Source of the DNA: DATFPQ01 sp035264765 | GTDB lineage: Bacteria; Actinomycetota; Actinomycetes; Actinomycetales; Angustibacteraceae | Length of the DNA stretch: 7,009 nt | Direction of reading: 5' to 3' | Assembly: GCA_035264765.1 (NCBI GenBank) | Contig: DATFPQ010000191.1 | Coordinates: 1-7,009, forward strand | In this document: positions 1 to 6,131 of the stretch, one piece after another | Numbering within the stretch: position 1 is the stretch's first letter | Layout: each line of letters begins with the position of its first letter | Notes under the pieces: generated by a model | Seen by the model: only the letters and a program-made list of their open reading frames with translations | What the model was told of the DNA's origin: nothing | Databases searched by the model: none | Translations under genes and position numbers: made by a program

Positions 1-2492
1 CGCTGTGGCGCGGCGCTGCCTTCCCGGACCTGGAGGACACGCTACGGACCCAGCCCGACCTCGCGGCCCTGCGTGAGCTGCGCCTGTCGGCGATCGAGGA
101 CCGCATCGACGTGGAAATGGCCCTCGGCCGGCATGCCAGCGTGGTGAGCGAGGCGCTGGCCCTCGCCCAGGCTCACCCGATGCGGGAACGGATGCGAGGC
201 CAGCTCATGCTCGCGCTGTACCGCTGCGGCCACCAGGAGGAGGCGCTGGCCGTCTACGCCGACCTGCGCAGCACGCTGGCGGAGTCGGTGGGCGTCGACC
301 CGACGCCGGCACTGCAGACGCTGCAGCGGGCGATCCTGCGCCAGGAGCCCGCCCTCGACCCGCCACGTCCGCGAGGACCCTCTCGTCGGCCCGTCCGCTA
401 CCACGTCCCCAGTGCACCCAACGAGATCATCGGGCGGCAGAAGGACCTCGACCGCGTCGTCGCCCGGCTGCGCAGAAGCCGCGGCCGGGTGGTGACCCTG
501 GTGGGCGCGGGGGGCGTCGGCAAGACCCGGCTGGCGCTGGCGGCGGCCACCACACTGGCGCCCGAGTACCGCGACGGAGCCTGCTGGGTGCCCCTGGGCG
601 CGCTGGCCGACCCGTCCCTCGTACCGCAGGCGATCGCGACTGCCCTCGCACTGCCGGGCTCGCCGGACCAGGACCCGGCGGCCGCCGTCGCGCAGCACCT
701 GGCAGCCCACGACGTGCTGCTCGTCCTGGACAACTTTGAGCACCTGCTCGCGGCGGCGGGCGCCGTCGCGGACCTGCTCGCCGACGTCCCCCGGATCAGC
801 GTGCTGGTGACCAGTCGCTGCGCCCTGGGACTGTCCGCCGAGCTGGAGCAGCCGGTCGGCCCACTCCCGGTGCCGCTCGAGGGCGACACCGACGCGCAGG
901 ACGTCCGGCTGTCGCCCGCCGCGCGGCTGTTCCTGGCACGCGCCCGGGCCGTGGACCCGGATTTCCGGGTGGACGACGCGACGGCCCCAGCCGTCGCCGA
1001 GATCTGCCGGCGGCTCGAAGGCGTACCGCTCGCGATCGAGCTCGCGGCGGCCCGGATCCGGGTCCTCTCCCCGGCCGCCATCGCTGCCCGGCTGGACCGG
1101 GCGCTGGCGCTGCTCACCAGGGGTCCGTGTGACGTCCCGGACCGGCAACGAACGCTGCGCGCGACGCTGGAGTGGAGCTACCAGCTGCTGCCGCCGGCCG
1201 AGCAGCGACTGCTGAGCCGGCTCGGGATCTTCTCCGGTGGCGCACAGATGGCCGACATCGAGGCGGTCTGCGGCTTCTCCCCACTGGACGGCAGCGTCCT
1301 GGACGGCCTGGACACGCTGGTGCGGCACAGCCTGGCGCAGCTGCGTCCGGACGGCGCGGACGAGCCGCGGCCGGTACTGCTGGAGACGGTCCGGGAGTTC
1401 GGGCTGGAACGGCTCCGACTCGACGGCGAGTACGACGAGGTCGCCCGACGGCACGCGGAGCACTACGCCGCCCGCGTCGAGGACCACGGCTTGGACGGCG
1501 GCCCAGGGCAGGAGCGGGCCACCGCCTGGCTGCGCACCGAGCGCGACAACCTCCGCCTGGCCCTGCACTGGTGCAGCCAGTCGCCGTCCCGGACCGACAC
1601 CGGGCTACGGCTAATCGCCGGGCTGGGCCGCTACTGGGAGATCACCTCGGCACTGGAGGAGGGACTGTCCTGGTGCCGGCTGCTGCTCCCGGAGGACGTC
1701 GACGGCTCAGCACCCGCCGTCGCTCCGGCGCTCAACACAGCAGGAACCCTGGCCTGGCTGCAGGGCGACTACGCGCAGGCCCGCGCGTGGCACCAGCGGG
1801 CCCTCGACGTCCAGGAGCGCTCCGCGGACGTGGCGGGCGCGGCGTGGTCCCTCGTCTGCCTGTCCACCCAGGACCTCTCCGAGGGCCGCTTCGCCGAGGG
1901 GGAGGCGCTGCTCCACCGGGCGCTGCGCCTGACCCAACGCACCGATGCCGACCGCGTCCACCGCACCGCGATCCAGAGTCTCGGAGTGTCCCGGCTGTGG
2001 CAGGGCGACCCCGGTGGCGCGCTCCGGCTGACCGAACAGAGCCTGGACATGGCCCGCAAGGCGGGAGACCAGCGCGACACCGCGATCCTGCTCAACAACC
2101 TCGGGAACATGACCCTTCAGCTGGGCGACCCTGCCGCCGCGCTCGAGCTGATGCAGGAGGCGGTCACCATCACGCAGGGCTTGGGCGACCTCACGACCCT
2201 CGCGAGCTGCCTGTCGAGCGTGGCTGACGTCGCCCTCCGTCTCGACGCGCCGGACCGGGCGCTGCGCCTGCTCGGAGCCGTCTGCACGATCCAGGAGGCC
2301 ACCGGGCTGCGGCGACCGGACCTGGAGGAGGACACGGTCGGCCCGATCCGGGCAGCGGCGTCCGCCGCGATGGGGACCGCCTCGGCGGCGGCCGCCTGGG
2401 CCGAGGGGCTCACGATCGGCGTCGACCGAGCGGTGCAGGAGGCGCTGAGCCTGCATGCCGCGCTGGCCGTCGCCACGGCCCGGTCCGCGTAG
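1..2492 (+). CDS. AfsR/SARP-type transcriptional regulator with BTAD, NB-ARC ATPase and TPR regions (5' partial)
   Basis: The frame is open from base 3 (bases 1-2 belong to a split codon) to TAG at 2490-2492, giving 829 visible residues. The N-terminus is off the window, so the GTG at 111 is not the true start. Visible residues 1 to about 117 form a bacterial transcriptional activator (BTAD) domain (LWRGAAF, LRELRLSAIEDRID, MLALYRCGHQEEALAVY, LQRAILRQEP). An NB-ARC/AAA-like ATPase follows, with Walker A GAGGVGKT (nt 504-527), Walker B DVLLVLDN (711-734), a VLVTSR sensor (about 805) and GVPLAIELAAARI (from 1020). RTLRATLEWSYQLL and LLETVREFGLERL are typical of the predicted-ATPase regulators related to AfsR. 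From about nt 1720 on there are helical TPR-like repeats (GDYAQARAWHQRAL, GDPAAALELMQEA). Family members bind direct repeats at promoters through an N-terminal winged helix, assumed here to lie upstream, and often activate secondary-metabolite genes. The target is unknown. Genes to the right are housekeeping and convergent. Confidence 0.93.
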   Translation, partial: LWRGAAFPDLEDTLRTQPDLAALRELRLSAIEDRIDVEMALGRHASVVSEALALAQAHPMRERMRGQLMLALYRCGHQEEALAVYADLRSTLAESVGVDPTPALQTLQRAILRQEPALDPPRPRGPSRRPVRYHVPSAPNEIIGRQKDLDRVVARLRRSRGRVVTLVGAGGVGKTRLALAAATTLAPEYRDGACWVPLGALADPSLVPQAIATALALPGSPDQDPAAAVAQHLAAHDVLLVLDNFEHLLAAAGAVADLLADVPRISVLVTSRCALGLSAELEQPVGPLPVPLEGDTDAQDVRLSPAARLFLARARAVDPDFRVDDATAPAVAEICRRLEGVPLAIELAAARIRVLSPAAIAARLDRALALLTRGPCDVPDRQRTLRATLEWSYQLLPPAEQRLLSRLGIFSGGAQMADIEAVCGFSPLDGSVLDGLDTLVRHSLAQLRPDGADEPRPVLLETVREFGLERLRLDGEYDEVARRHAEHYAARVEDHGLDGGPGQERATAWLRTERDNLRLALHWCSQSPSRTDTGLRLIAGLGRYWEITSALEEGLSWCRLLLPEDVDGSAPAVAPALNTAGTLAWLQGDYAQARAWHQRALDVQERSADVAGAAWSLVCLSTQDLSEGRFAEGEALLHRALRLTQRTDADRVHRTAIQSLGVSRLWQGDPGGALRLTEQSLDMARKAGDQRDTAILLNNLGNMTLQLGDPAAALELMQEAVTITQGLGDLTTLASCLSSVADVALRLDAPDRALRLLGAVCTIQEATGLRRPDLEEDTVGPIRAAASAAMGTASAAAAWAEGLTIGVDRAVQEALSLHAALAVATARSA

Positions 2493-2518
2493 GGCCGCCG
2501 ACCGGCTTTCTAGGACTT

Positions 2519-2541
2519 GTGTGGGCGGGCTTCCCCCACGC
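2519..2541. terminator. Putative bidirectional hairpin between convergent stops
   Basis: GTGGG (2521-2525) pairs with CCCAC (2535-2539). The inner pairs G2527-C2534 and G2528-C2533 leave C2526 bulged and a GCTT loop, and the outer pairs G2519-C2541 and T2520-G2540 can extend the stem. It fills the 49-bp gap between the regulator stop and the trpG stop, where either strand could use it. There is no T-tract, which is common in high-GC actinobacteria but lowers certainty. Confidence 0.4.
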
Positions 2542-3180
2542 CTAGTTGCGGACGAGCGGTGCGAGGCCCTGCGAGCGCTCGACGGCGTCGTCCACGCCGC
2601 AGCGGACCAACCAGTTGGCCAGGAGCCGGTGACCGCCCTCCGTGAGCACCGACTCGGGGTGGAACTGCACGCCCTCGAGGGGCAGGTCGCGGTGCCGCAC
2701 CGCCATCACCACGCCGCTGTGCGTGCTGCCGGTGACCTCGAGCTCGTCCGGCACGGTCGACGGCTCGATGGCGAGCGAGTGGTAGCGCGTGGCCGTGAAC
2801 GGCCGCGGCAGCCCGGCCAGCACGCCGACACCATCGTGCTCCACGCTGCTCGTCTTGCCGTGCAGCAGCTCCGGCGCCCGCGACACCACGCCGCCGAAGG
2901 CGACGCCGAGAGCCTGGTGTCCCAGGCAGACGCCGAGCATCGGCTGAGACCGCTCGCCGCAGGCCCGCACCATGTCGACGCACACGCCTGCGTCCTCAGG
3001 GGTCCCCGGACCGGGCGATAGGAGCACCCCGTCATAGCCCTCGGCATCACCGACGTCGACCTGGTCGTTGCGCACGACGTCGCACTCGGCGCCGAGCTGG
3101 CGCAGGTACCCGACGATGGTGAACACGAAGCTGTCGTAGTTGTCGACCACCAGCACGCGCCCGCCGCTCATGCGTCCCAT
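2542..3180 (-). CDS. Glutamine amidotransferase component II of anthranilate/aminodeoxychorismate synthase (TrpG/PabA)
   Basis: The 212-residue class I glutamine amidotransferase releases ammonia from glutamine for a chorismate-using partner (TrpE for tryptophan or PabB for folate). The full triad is visible: Cys85 in MLGVCLGHQALG, and His174 and Glu176 in VQFHPESVLTEGG. The N-terminal DNYDSFV (13-19), the oxyanion segment LLSPGPGTPEDAG (53-65), and HGKTSSVEHDG and ATRYHSLAIEP are all diagnostic of TrpG/PabA. The length is normal. ATG at 3180 is used, but Met4 (ATG at 3171) is equally possible; neither has a strong ribosome site. No trpE or pabB is adjacent, and the origin-proximal copy in actinobacteria is usually annotated without choosing, so it may serve both pathways. 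It lies 82 bp downstream of the DUF881 gene on the same strand. Confidence 0.95.
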   Translation of the reverse strand: MGRMSGGRVLVVDNYDSFVFTIVGYLRQLGAECDVVRNDQVDVGDAEGYDGVLLSPGPGTPEDAGVCVDMVRACGERSQPMLGVCLGHQALGVAFGGVVSRAPELLHGKTSSVEHDGVGVLAGLPRPFTATRYHSLAIEPSTVPDELEVTGSTHSGVVMAVRHRDLPLEGVQFHPESVLTEGGHRLLANWLVRCGVDDAVERSQGLAPLVRN

Positions 3181-3212
3181 CGTCTCATCTGCGGCGGGAC
3201 GGTGGCTCGGCT

Positions 3213-3267
3213 GACCTCTTGGCGGTCGTCATGGCCGTGCATGGCCGGCCTCTTGGCCGGCGTCACG
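3213..3267. repeat. Imperfect 21-bp direct repeat, two copies, at the end of the DUF881 gene
   Basis: Positions 3213-3233 and 3247-3267 match at 17 of 21 bases, with an identical core CCTCTTGGC. The copies are offset by 34 bp. Between them ATGGCCGTGC (3231-3240) is followed by the similar ATGGCCGGCC (3241-3250). The second copy contains the DUF881 stop codon (3263-3265, minus strand), so the arrangement looks like a small local duplication of the gene end. Confidence 0.6.
3244..3261 (-). terminator. GC-rich hairpin just after the DUF881 stop
   Basis: GCCGGCC (3244-3250) and GGCCGGC (3255-3261) are perfect inverted arms of 7 bp around a 4-base TCTT loop (AAGA on the minus strand). The hairpin starts one base past the DUF881 stop codon and lies before trpG. 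This suits termination, attenuation or mRNA 3'-end protection. There is no T-run, so full termination is not certain and trpG may still be read through. Confidence 0.45.
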
Positions 3268-4057
3268 ATGCTGCGGCCCGGCCGGGCAGGACGTGCTGGA
3301 GCTGGATCGGCCCGTCGAACGCCGGCATGGTGATGGACGGCCGGGTGCTCACCTCGTAACCCAGGCCCACGGCGTCGACGTACTCGCGATAGATCCGCAA
3401 CGGGCTCGAGCGCTCCAGCCCCCGCCGCAGCGCCGCCGGGTCGCCGATCGCGGTCACGATGTACGGCGGCGAGTACACGCGGCCCTGCAGGATGAGCACG
3501 TTGCCGACGCAGCGGACGGCGCTCGTCGAGATCACCCGCTGGTCCATCAGCATCATCGCCTCGGCGCCCGACGCCCACAGAGCGTTGACGACGGCCTGGA
3601 CGTCCTGCTGATGGACGACGAGGTCGTCGGCCGTGAAGCCCTCGGGCACCGTGCCGTCGTGCGGCGCGTCGTCCAGCTGCACGCTGACGCCGGACCCCTG
3701 GACGGGCACGGTGCCGGCCGTCAGGCCAAGCCGACGATTCGCAGCCTCCAGCTGCGCGAGATCCGAGCCCGCTGGTGCCGCACGAGCGGTCAGCCCCTGG
3801 ACCTGCCGGCGCATCGCCTCGACCCGCGACTCCTGGACGTCGGCCCGGTGCTGTTGCTCCCGAATGACGTCGGCGGTGTCGGTGCGGCCCACCGAGCGCA
3901 GGTCCGTGCCGCGGGCGGTCTGCGCGCTGGCGGTCCCCAGCAGCCCGGCCACCGCCAGCACGACCGGGACCACGGGGCTCCAGCCACTCGTCCGGTGTCC
4001 CAGCAGCAGCCGGCGCACGGTGGCGCGGCGGGAACCTCCCGAGGGGACCGGTTCCAC
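3263..4057 (-). CDS. DUF881 family membrane-anchored protein
   Basis: The 264-residue protein has a basic N-terminus (RRATVRRLLLGHR, 10-22), one hydrophobic span (about 28-46, PVVPVVLAVAGLLG), a coiled-coil-like segment (about 60-93) and a second short helix (98-111). A folded domain follows, with the DUF881 hallmarks GSGVSVQLDDAP, DLVVHQQDVQAVVNALWASG, AEAMMLMDQRV and CVGNVLILQGRVYSPPYIV. This predicts an inner-membrane anchor with the domain outside. The family is common in Gram-positives (YlxW-like) and its function is unknown; linkage to crgA and pknB-type loci suggests an envelope or division role. The start is GTG at 4057, supported by AGGAGG 7 bases upstream. It is divergent from crgA, and trpG follows on the same strand. 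Confidence 0.9.
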   Translation of the reverse strand: MEPVPSGGSRRATVRRLLLGHRTSGWSPVVPVVLAVAGLLGTASAQTARGTDLRSVGRTDTADVIREQQHRADVQESRVEAMRRQVQGLTARAAPAGSDLAQLEAANRRLGLTAGTVPVQGSGVSVQLDDAPHDGTVPEGFTADDLVVHQQDVQAVVNALWASGAEAMMLMDQRVISTSAVRCVGNVLILQGRVYSPPYIVTAIGDPAALRRGLERSSPLRIYREYVDAVGLGYEVSTRPSITMPAFDGPIQLQHVLPGRAAAS

Positions 4058-4064
4058 CAGGGGA

Positions 4065-4070
4065 CCTCCT
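4065..4070 (-). promoter_or_regulatory. Ribosome binding site of the DUF881 gene
   Basis: Read on the minus strand this is a perfect AGGAGG, separated by 7 bases from the GTG at 4055-4057. It fixes the DUF881 start at a GTG rather than at the further-upstream codons of an overlapping frame. Confidence 0.8.
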
Positions 4071-4125
4071 CACGCTGCGGCAGGGGCACGCATCACGTCG
4101 CACCGCACGGTCACTGGGGCACGAG

Positions 4126-4156
4126 CCGACAGGGTGCGTGCCGCAGCCACTACGCT
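4126..4156 (+). promoter_or_regulatory. Possible crgA promoter (-35/-10-like)
   Basis: TACGCT (4151-4156) fits the actinobacterial -10 form TANNNT. CCGACA (4126-4131) keeps four of six bases of TTGACA, with a long 19-base spacer. Initiation near 4163 would give a leader of about 20 nt before crgA. This is the only plausible match in the divergent 4058-4183 region, and it is weak on its own. No clear promoter for the DUF881 gene was found there. Confidence 0.3.
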
Positions 4157-4172
4157 AGACGAGACCCGACCC

Positions 4173-4178
4173 GAGGAG
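4173..4178 (+). promoter_or_regulatory. Ribosome binding site deciding the crgA start
   Basis: GAGGAG is followed by 5 bases and then GTG at 4184. The reading frame is open far upstream, so this site and the family-typical N-terminus PESRARKKADYT decide the start. An in-frame GTG at 4178 overlaps the site and is unlikely to be used. Confidence 0.75.
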
Positions 4179-4183
4179 TGATC

Positions 4184-4432
4184 GTGCCCGAATCCAGGGC
4201 CCGCAAGAAGGCCGACTACACGCCACCTCCCACGCGGGCCACGGGCCCTACGACGAGTCCCGCCTGGTTCGCCCCCGTCATGGTCGCCCTGCTCGTCGTC
4301 GGGCTGCTCTACGTCGTCGTCTTCTACGTGACCGACGGCAAGTACCCGATCGAGGCGCTCGGGCCCTGGAACGTCGTGGTGGGATTCGCGGTCATGATGG
4401 CCGGCTTTGTCATGGCCACCCGCTGGCGCTGA
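4184..4432 (+). CDS. crgA: Cell division protein CrgA
   Basis: The 82-residue protein has the CrgA plan: a short basic N-terminus PESRARKKADYTPPP, a first membrane span (about 29-49, WFAPVMVALLVVGLLYVVVFYV), a loop with DGKYPIEALGPWN, and a second span (about 62-78) ending in ATRWR. CrgA is an actinobacterial division regulator. In mycobacteria it interacts with FtsZ, FtsQ, FtsI and other divisome parts, and in Streptomyces it restrains FtsZ-ring formation during sporulation. The length is typical. GTG at 4184 is chosen for the ribosome site and family N-terminus; the same frame stays open back to 3293 only because it runs antisense to the DUF881 gene. crgA is transcribed alone here, divergent from DUF881 and convergent with the rhomboid gene. 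Confidence 0.93.
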   Translation: MPESRARKKADYTPPPTRATGPTTSPAWFAPVMVALLVVGLLYVVVFYVTDGKYPIEALGPWNVVVGFAVMMAGFVMATRWR

Positions 4433-4465
4433 GCTGCGCGCTCGTCTCGCACGGACTTACACGGC

Positions 4466-4527
4466 TGTGGTTCATCCCCAGGTGTGGGTAAACCTGTGGA
4501 TAAACGCTCCGCGGACCCTGTGGACAG
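4466..4527 (+). promoter_or_regulatory. Cluster of DnaA-box-like 9-mers in the crgA-rhomboid intergenic gap
   Basis: Relative to TGTGGATAA (the complement of the consensus DnaA box TTATCCACA) there are four same-direction sites: 4466-4474 (7/9), 4483-4491 TGTGGGTAA (8/9), 4495-4503 (9/9) and 4519-4527 (7/9). An opposite-strand 7/9 match, TCATCCCCA, lies at 4472-4480. All fall within 62 bp of a 148-bp non-coding gap between convergent genes, in a locally less GC-rich stretch. DnaA binding is inferred. The array is too small and lacks an evident unwinding element, so it is more likely an accessory DnaA-binding site than oriC itself. Confidence 0.6.
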
Positions 4528-4580
4528 CGGGATGCGCTGGTGGAAGAGGTTCGGCGGCTCGCCCTCTGGGCCAGCGCCGC

Positions 4581-5462
4581 TCAGGAGAAGGCAGCGATCC
4601 GCCAGGCCGCGACGACGATCAGCACCGCGGTGATGGCGGTCAGTCCGGCCCACTGATAGGCGGCCCGGTGCGCCGCGGGCGCTCGAGCGATGACCAGGGC
4701 GGCGAGGGCGCCGACGACCAGGCCACCGAGGTGACCCTGCCAGGCGACATTGGGGATCAGGACGCCGAGCACGAAGTTGATGACGATGGTCGCCACCAGC
4801 GCCTGGTCACGCCGCCCCAGCGATCGGGTCAGGACGAGCATCGCGCCGAACAGCCCGAACACGGCTCCCGACGCGCCCACCACCGGCGGCTGCAGCGCGG
4901 CGGGGAACGACGTGTCGACACCCAGCAGCAGGTAGCCGACCGAGCCACCGAGCGCGCTGACGAGGTAGAGCGCCGCGAACCGGGCCCTGCCCAGGGCCTG
5001 CTCCAGGCCGGGACCGATCTGGTAGAGCACCAGCATGTTGAACAGGATGTGCAGGATCAGGGTCGGCGAGTGCAGGAACGCGGACGTGATCAGCCGCCAG
5101 GGCTCCTGAGCCACCTGGCCCGGTGCCAGCTGCAGCGCCGCGGTGACACCGCTTCCGGGGGCCAGCTGGCCGAGGTAGAACAGCGCGCAGATCCCGATGA
5201 TCGTCAGTGTGACGACCGGGCGGCCGTTGGACGCCCGGCCGCCGAAGACGGTTCGGACGGACGGCGTGGCCCGGGCCTGTTCCCGGACGCAGTCGACGCA
5301 CTGGATGCCGACGGCGGCCGGGCGCTGGCACTGCGGGCAGGCGGGCCGCTCGCAGCGCTGGCAGCGCACGTAGCTGACCCGGTCGGGATGACGAGGGCAG
5401 ACCGGCTCCGCCGCGACCTCCGCGGAACGCTCGGCCACCGGTCCGTCCCCGTCGTCCTGCAC
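4581..5462 (-). CDS. Rhomboid family intramembrane serine protease with N-terminal zinc ribbon
   Basis: The 293-residue protein starts with a cytosolic metal-binding segment: Cys22, His25, Cys34, Cys37, Cys42, Cys45, Cys55 and Cys58, spaced as in B-box/zinc-ribbon modules. The membrane part (from about 82) carries the rhomboid signature: PWRLITSAFLHS in the first loop (121-132), HILFNM (138-143, oxyanion-hole Asn142), catalytic Ser198 in GASGAVFG, and catalytic His244 in WQGHLGG. About six hydrophobic spans are visible, plus a last one near 273-287. All residues needed for proteolysis are present, so it should cleave membrane-spanning substrates, none of which is known. GTG at 5462 has GGAG nine bases upstream. 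It begins 16 bp after ppiA, so co-transcription is likely. Confidence 0.94.
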   Translation of the reverse strand: MQDDGDGPVAERSAEVAAEPVCPRHPDRVSYVRCQRCERPACPQCQRPAAVGIQCVDCVREQARATPSVRTVFGGRASNGRPVVTLTIIGICALFYLGQLAPGSGVTAALQLAPGQVAQEPWRLITSAFLHSPTLILHILFNMLVLYQIGPGLEQALGRARFAALYLVSALGGSVGYLLLGVDTSFPAALQPPVVGASGAVFGLFGAMLVLTRSLGRRDQALVATIVINFVLGVLIPNVAWQGHLGGLVVGALAALVIARAPAAHRAAYQWAGLTAITAVLIVVAAWRIAAFS

Positions 5463-5478
5463 CTCGTGAGGCTCCGCG

Positions 5479-6000
5479 CTACTTCGTGACGGTGACGCGC
5501 TCGATGGTCACCGGCTCGACCGGACGGTCCCCAGCGCCGGTCTGCACCGCGGCGATCGCGTCGACGACGTCCCGGCCGTTCTGGTCGGACACCTCACCGA
5601 AGATGGTGTGCTTGCCGGTGAGCCAGGTGGTCGCGGCCACCGTGATGAAGAACTGCGACCCGTTGGTGCCGCGGCCGCCGCGCTTGCCCGCGTTGGCCAT
5701 GGCCAGCAGGTACGGGCGGTCGAACGAGAGGGCCGGCGAGATCTCGTCGTCGAAGGTGTAGCCAGGGCCGCCGGTGCCGGTACCCAGCGGGTCGCCCCCC
5801 TGGATCATGAAGTTCGGGATGATCCGGTGGAAGGTCACGCCGTCGAAGAACGGCTCGGTGCGCGCCTGCCCCGTGCTGGGGTCCTTCCACTCCTGGGTTC
5901 CCTCGGCCAGCCCCACGAAGTTGCGCACGGTCTTCGGTGCGTGGTCCGGGAAGAGGGTGATGGAAATGTCGCCCTTGGAGGTGTGCAGCGTGACGTCCAT
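5479..6000 (-). CDS. ppiA: Cyclophilin-type peptidyl-prolyl cis-trans isomerase
   Basis: The 173-residue cytosolic cyclophilin (no signal peptide or anchor) catalyses cis-trans isomerisation of Xaa-Pro bonds. The active-site signature FHRIIPNFMIQGGDP covers residues 57-71, with catalytic Arg59, Phe64, Met65 and Gln67. GTNGSQFFIT (111-120) and WLTGKHTIFGEV (126-137) follow. Trp126 lies where human CypA has the cyclosporin-binding Trp121, so drug sensitivity is plausible. The insert EWKDPSTGQARTEP (37-50) is usual for the actinobacterial form. ATG at 6000 is preceded by AGGA seven bases upstream. It leads the pair with the rhomboid gene and is divergent from the membrane-protein gene at 6132. 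Confidence 0.95.
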   Translation of the reverse strand: MDVTLHTSKGDISITLFPDHAPKTVRNFVGLAEGTQEWKDPSTGQARTEPFFDGVTFHRIIPNFMIQGGDPLGTGTGGPGYTFDDEISPALSFDRPYLLAMANAGKRGGRGTNGSQFFITVAATTWLTGKHTIFGEVSDQNGRDVVDAIAAVQTGAGDRPVEPVTIERVTVTK

Positions 6001-6121
6001 GGCGCCATCCTGTCATGGTGGCGAGAGCCGTCCACCAGGGTGGCCGAGTCTCGCCAGGCACGGCCGTCAAGATCGTTGCAGGATGGGCGGGTGCGCGGCC
6101 GAGCGCCATTGACGACCGATA

Positions 6122-6127
6122 GGGAGG
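6122..6127 (+). promoter_or_regulatory. Ribosome binding site deciding the GTG start at 6132
   Basis: GGGAGG lies 4 bases before GTG at 6132. An ATG at 6130-6132 overlaps it in another frame, but that frame ends by 6246, while the GTG frame continues to the window end and encodes the structured protein. The spacing is a little short. Confidence 0.6.
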
Positions 6128-6131
6128 CCAT

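Noticed and set aside
42..1568. 508-residue open frame on the minus strand
   Set aside because: It is antisense to the regulator, whose BTAD and NB-ARC motifs are clear. The translation is rich in Arg, Gln and Gly without domain motifs, as expected for a high-GC shadow frame.
3293..4183. Upstream in-frame extension of crgA giving a 379-residue protein
   Set aside because: The extension is antisense to the DUF881 gene and of shadow-like composition. The ribosome site at 4173-4178 and the family length place the start at 4184.
4433..4580. The DnaA-box region as the chromosomal origin itself
   Set aside because: Only about five boxes are present, with no long AT-rich unwinding segment and no dnaA or dnaN next to it. 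Actinobacterial origins carry many more boxes.
4407..5489. 360-residue plus-strand frame across the rhomboid gene
   Set aside because: It is antisense to a rhomboid with all catalytic residues, and its own composition is low-complexity Arg/Gln/Asp without a recognisable domain.
6001..6131. Promoters for the divergent ppiA and membrane-protein genes
   Set aside because: TTGACG-like hexamers occur on both strands (for example 6109-6114), but none has a TANNNT hexamer at 16-19 bases, so no site is called.
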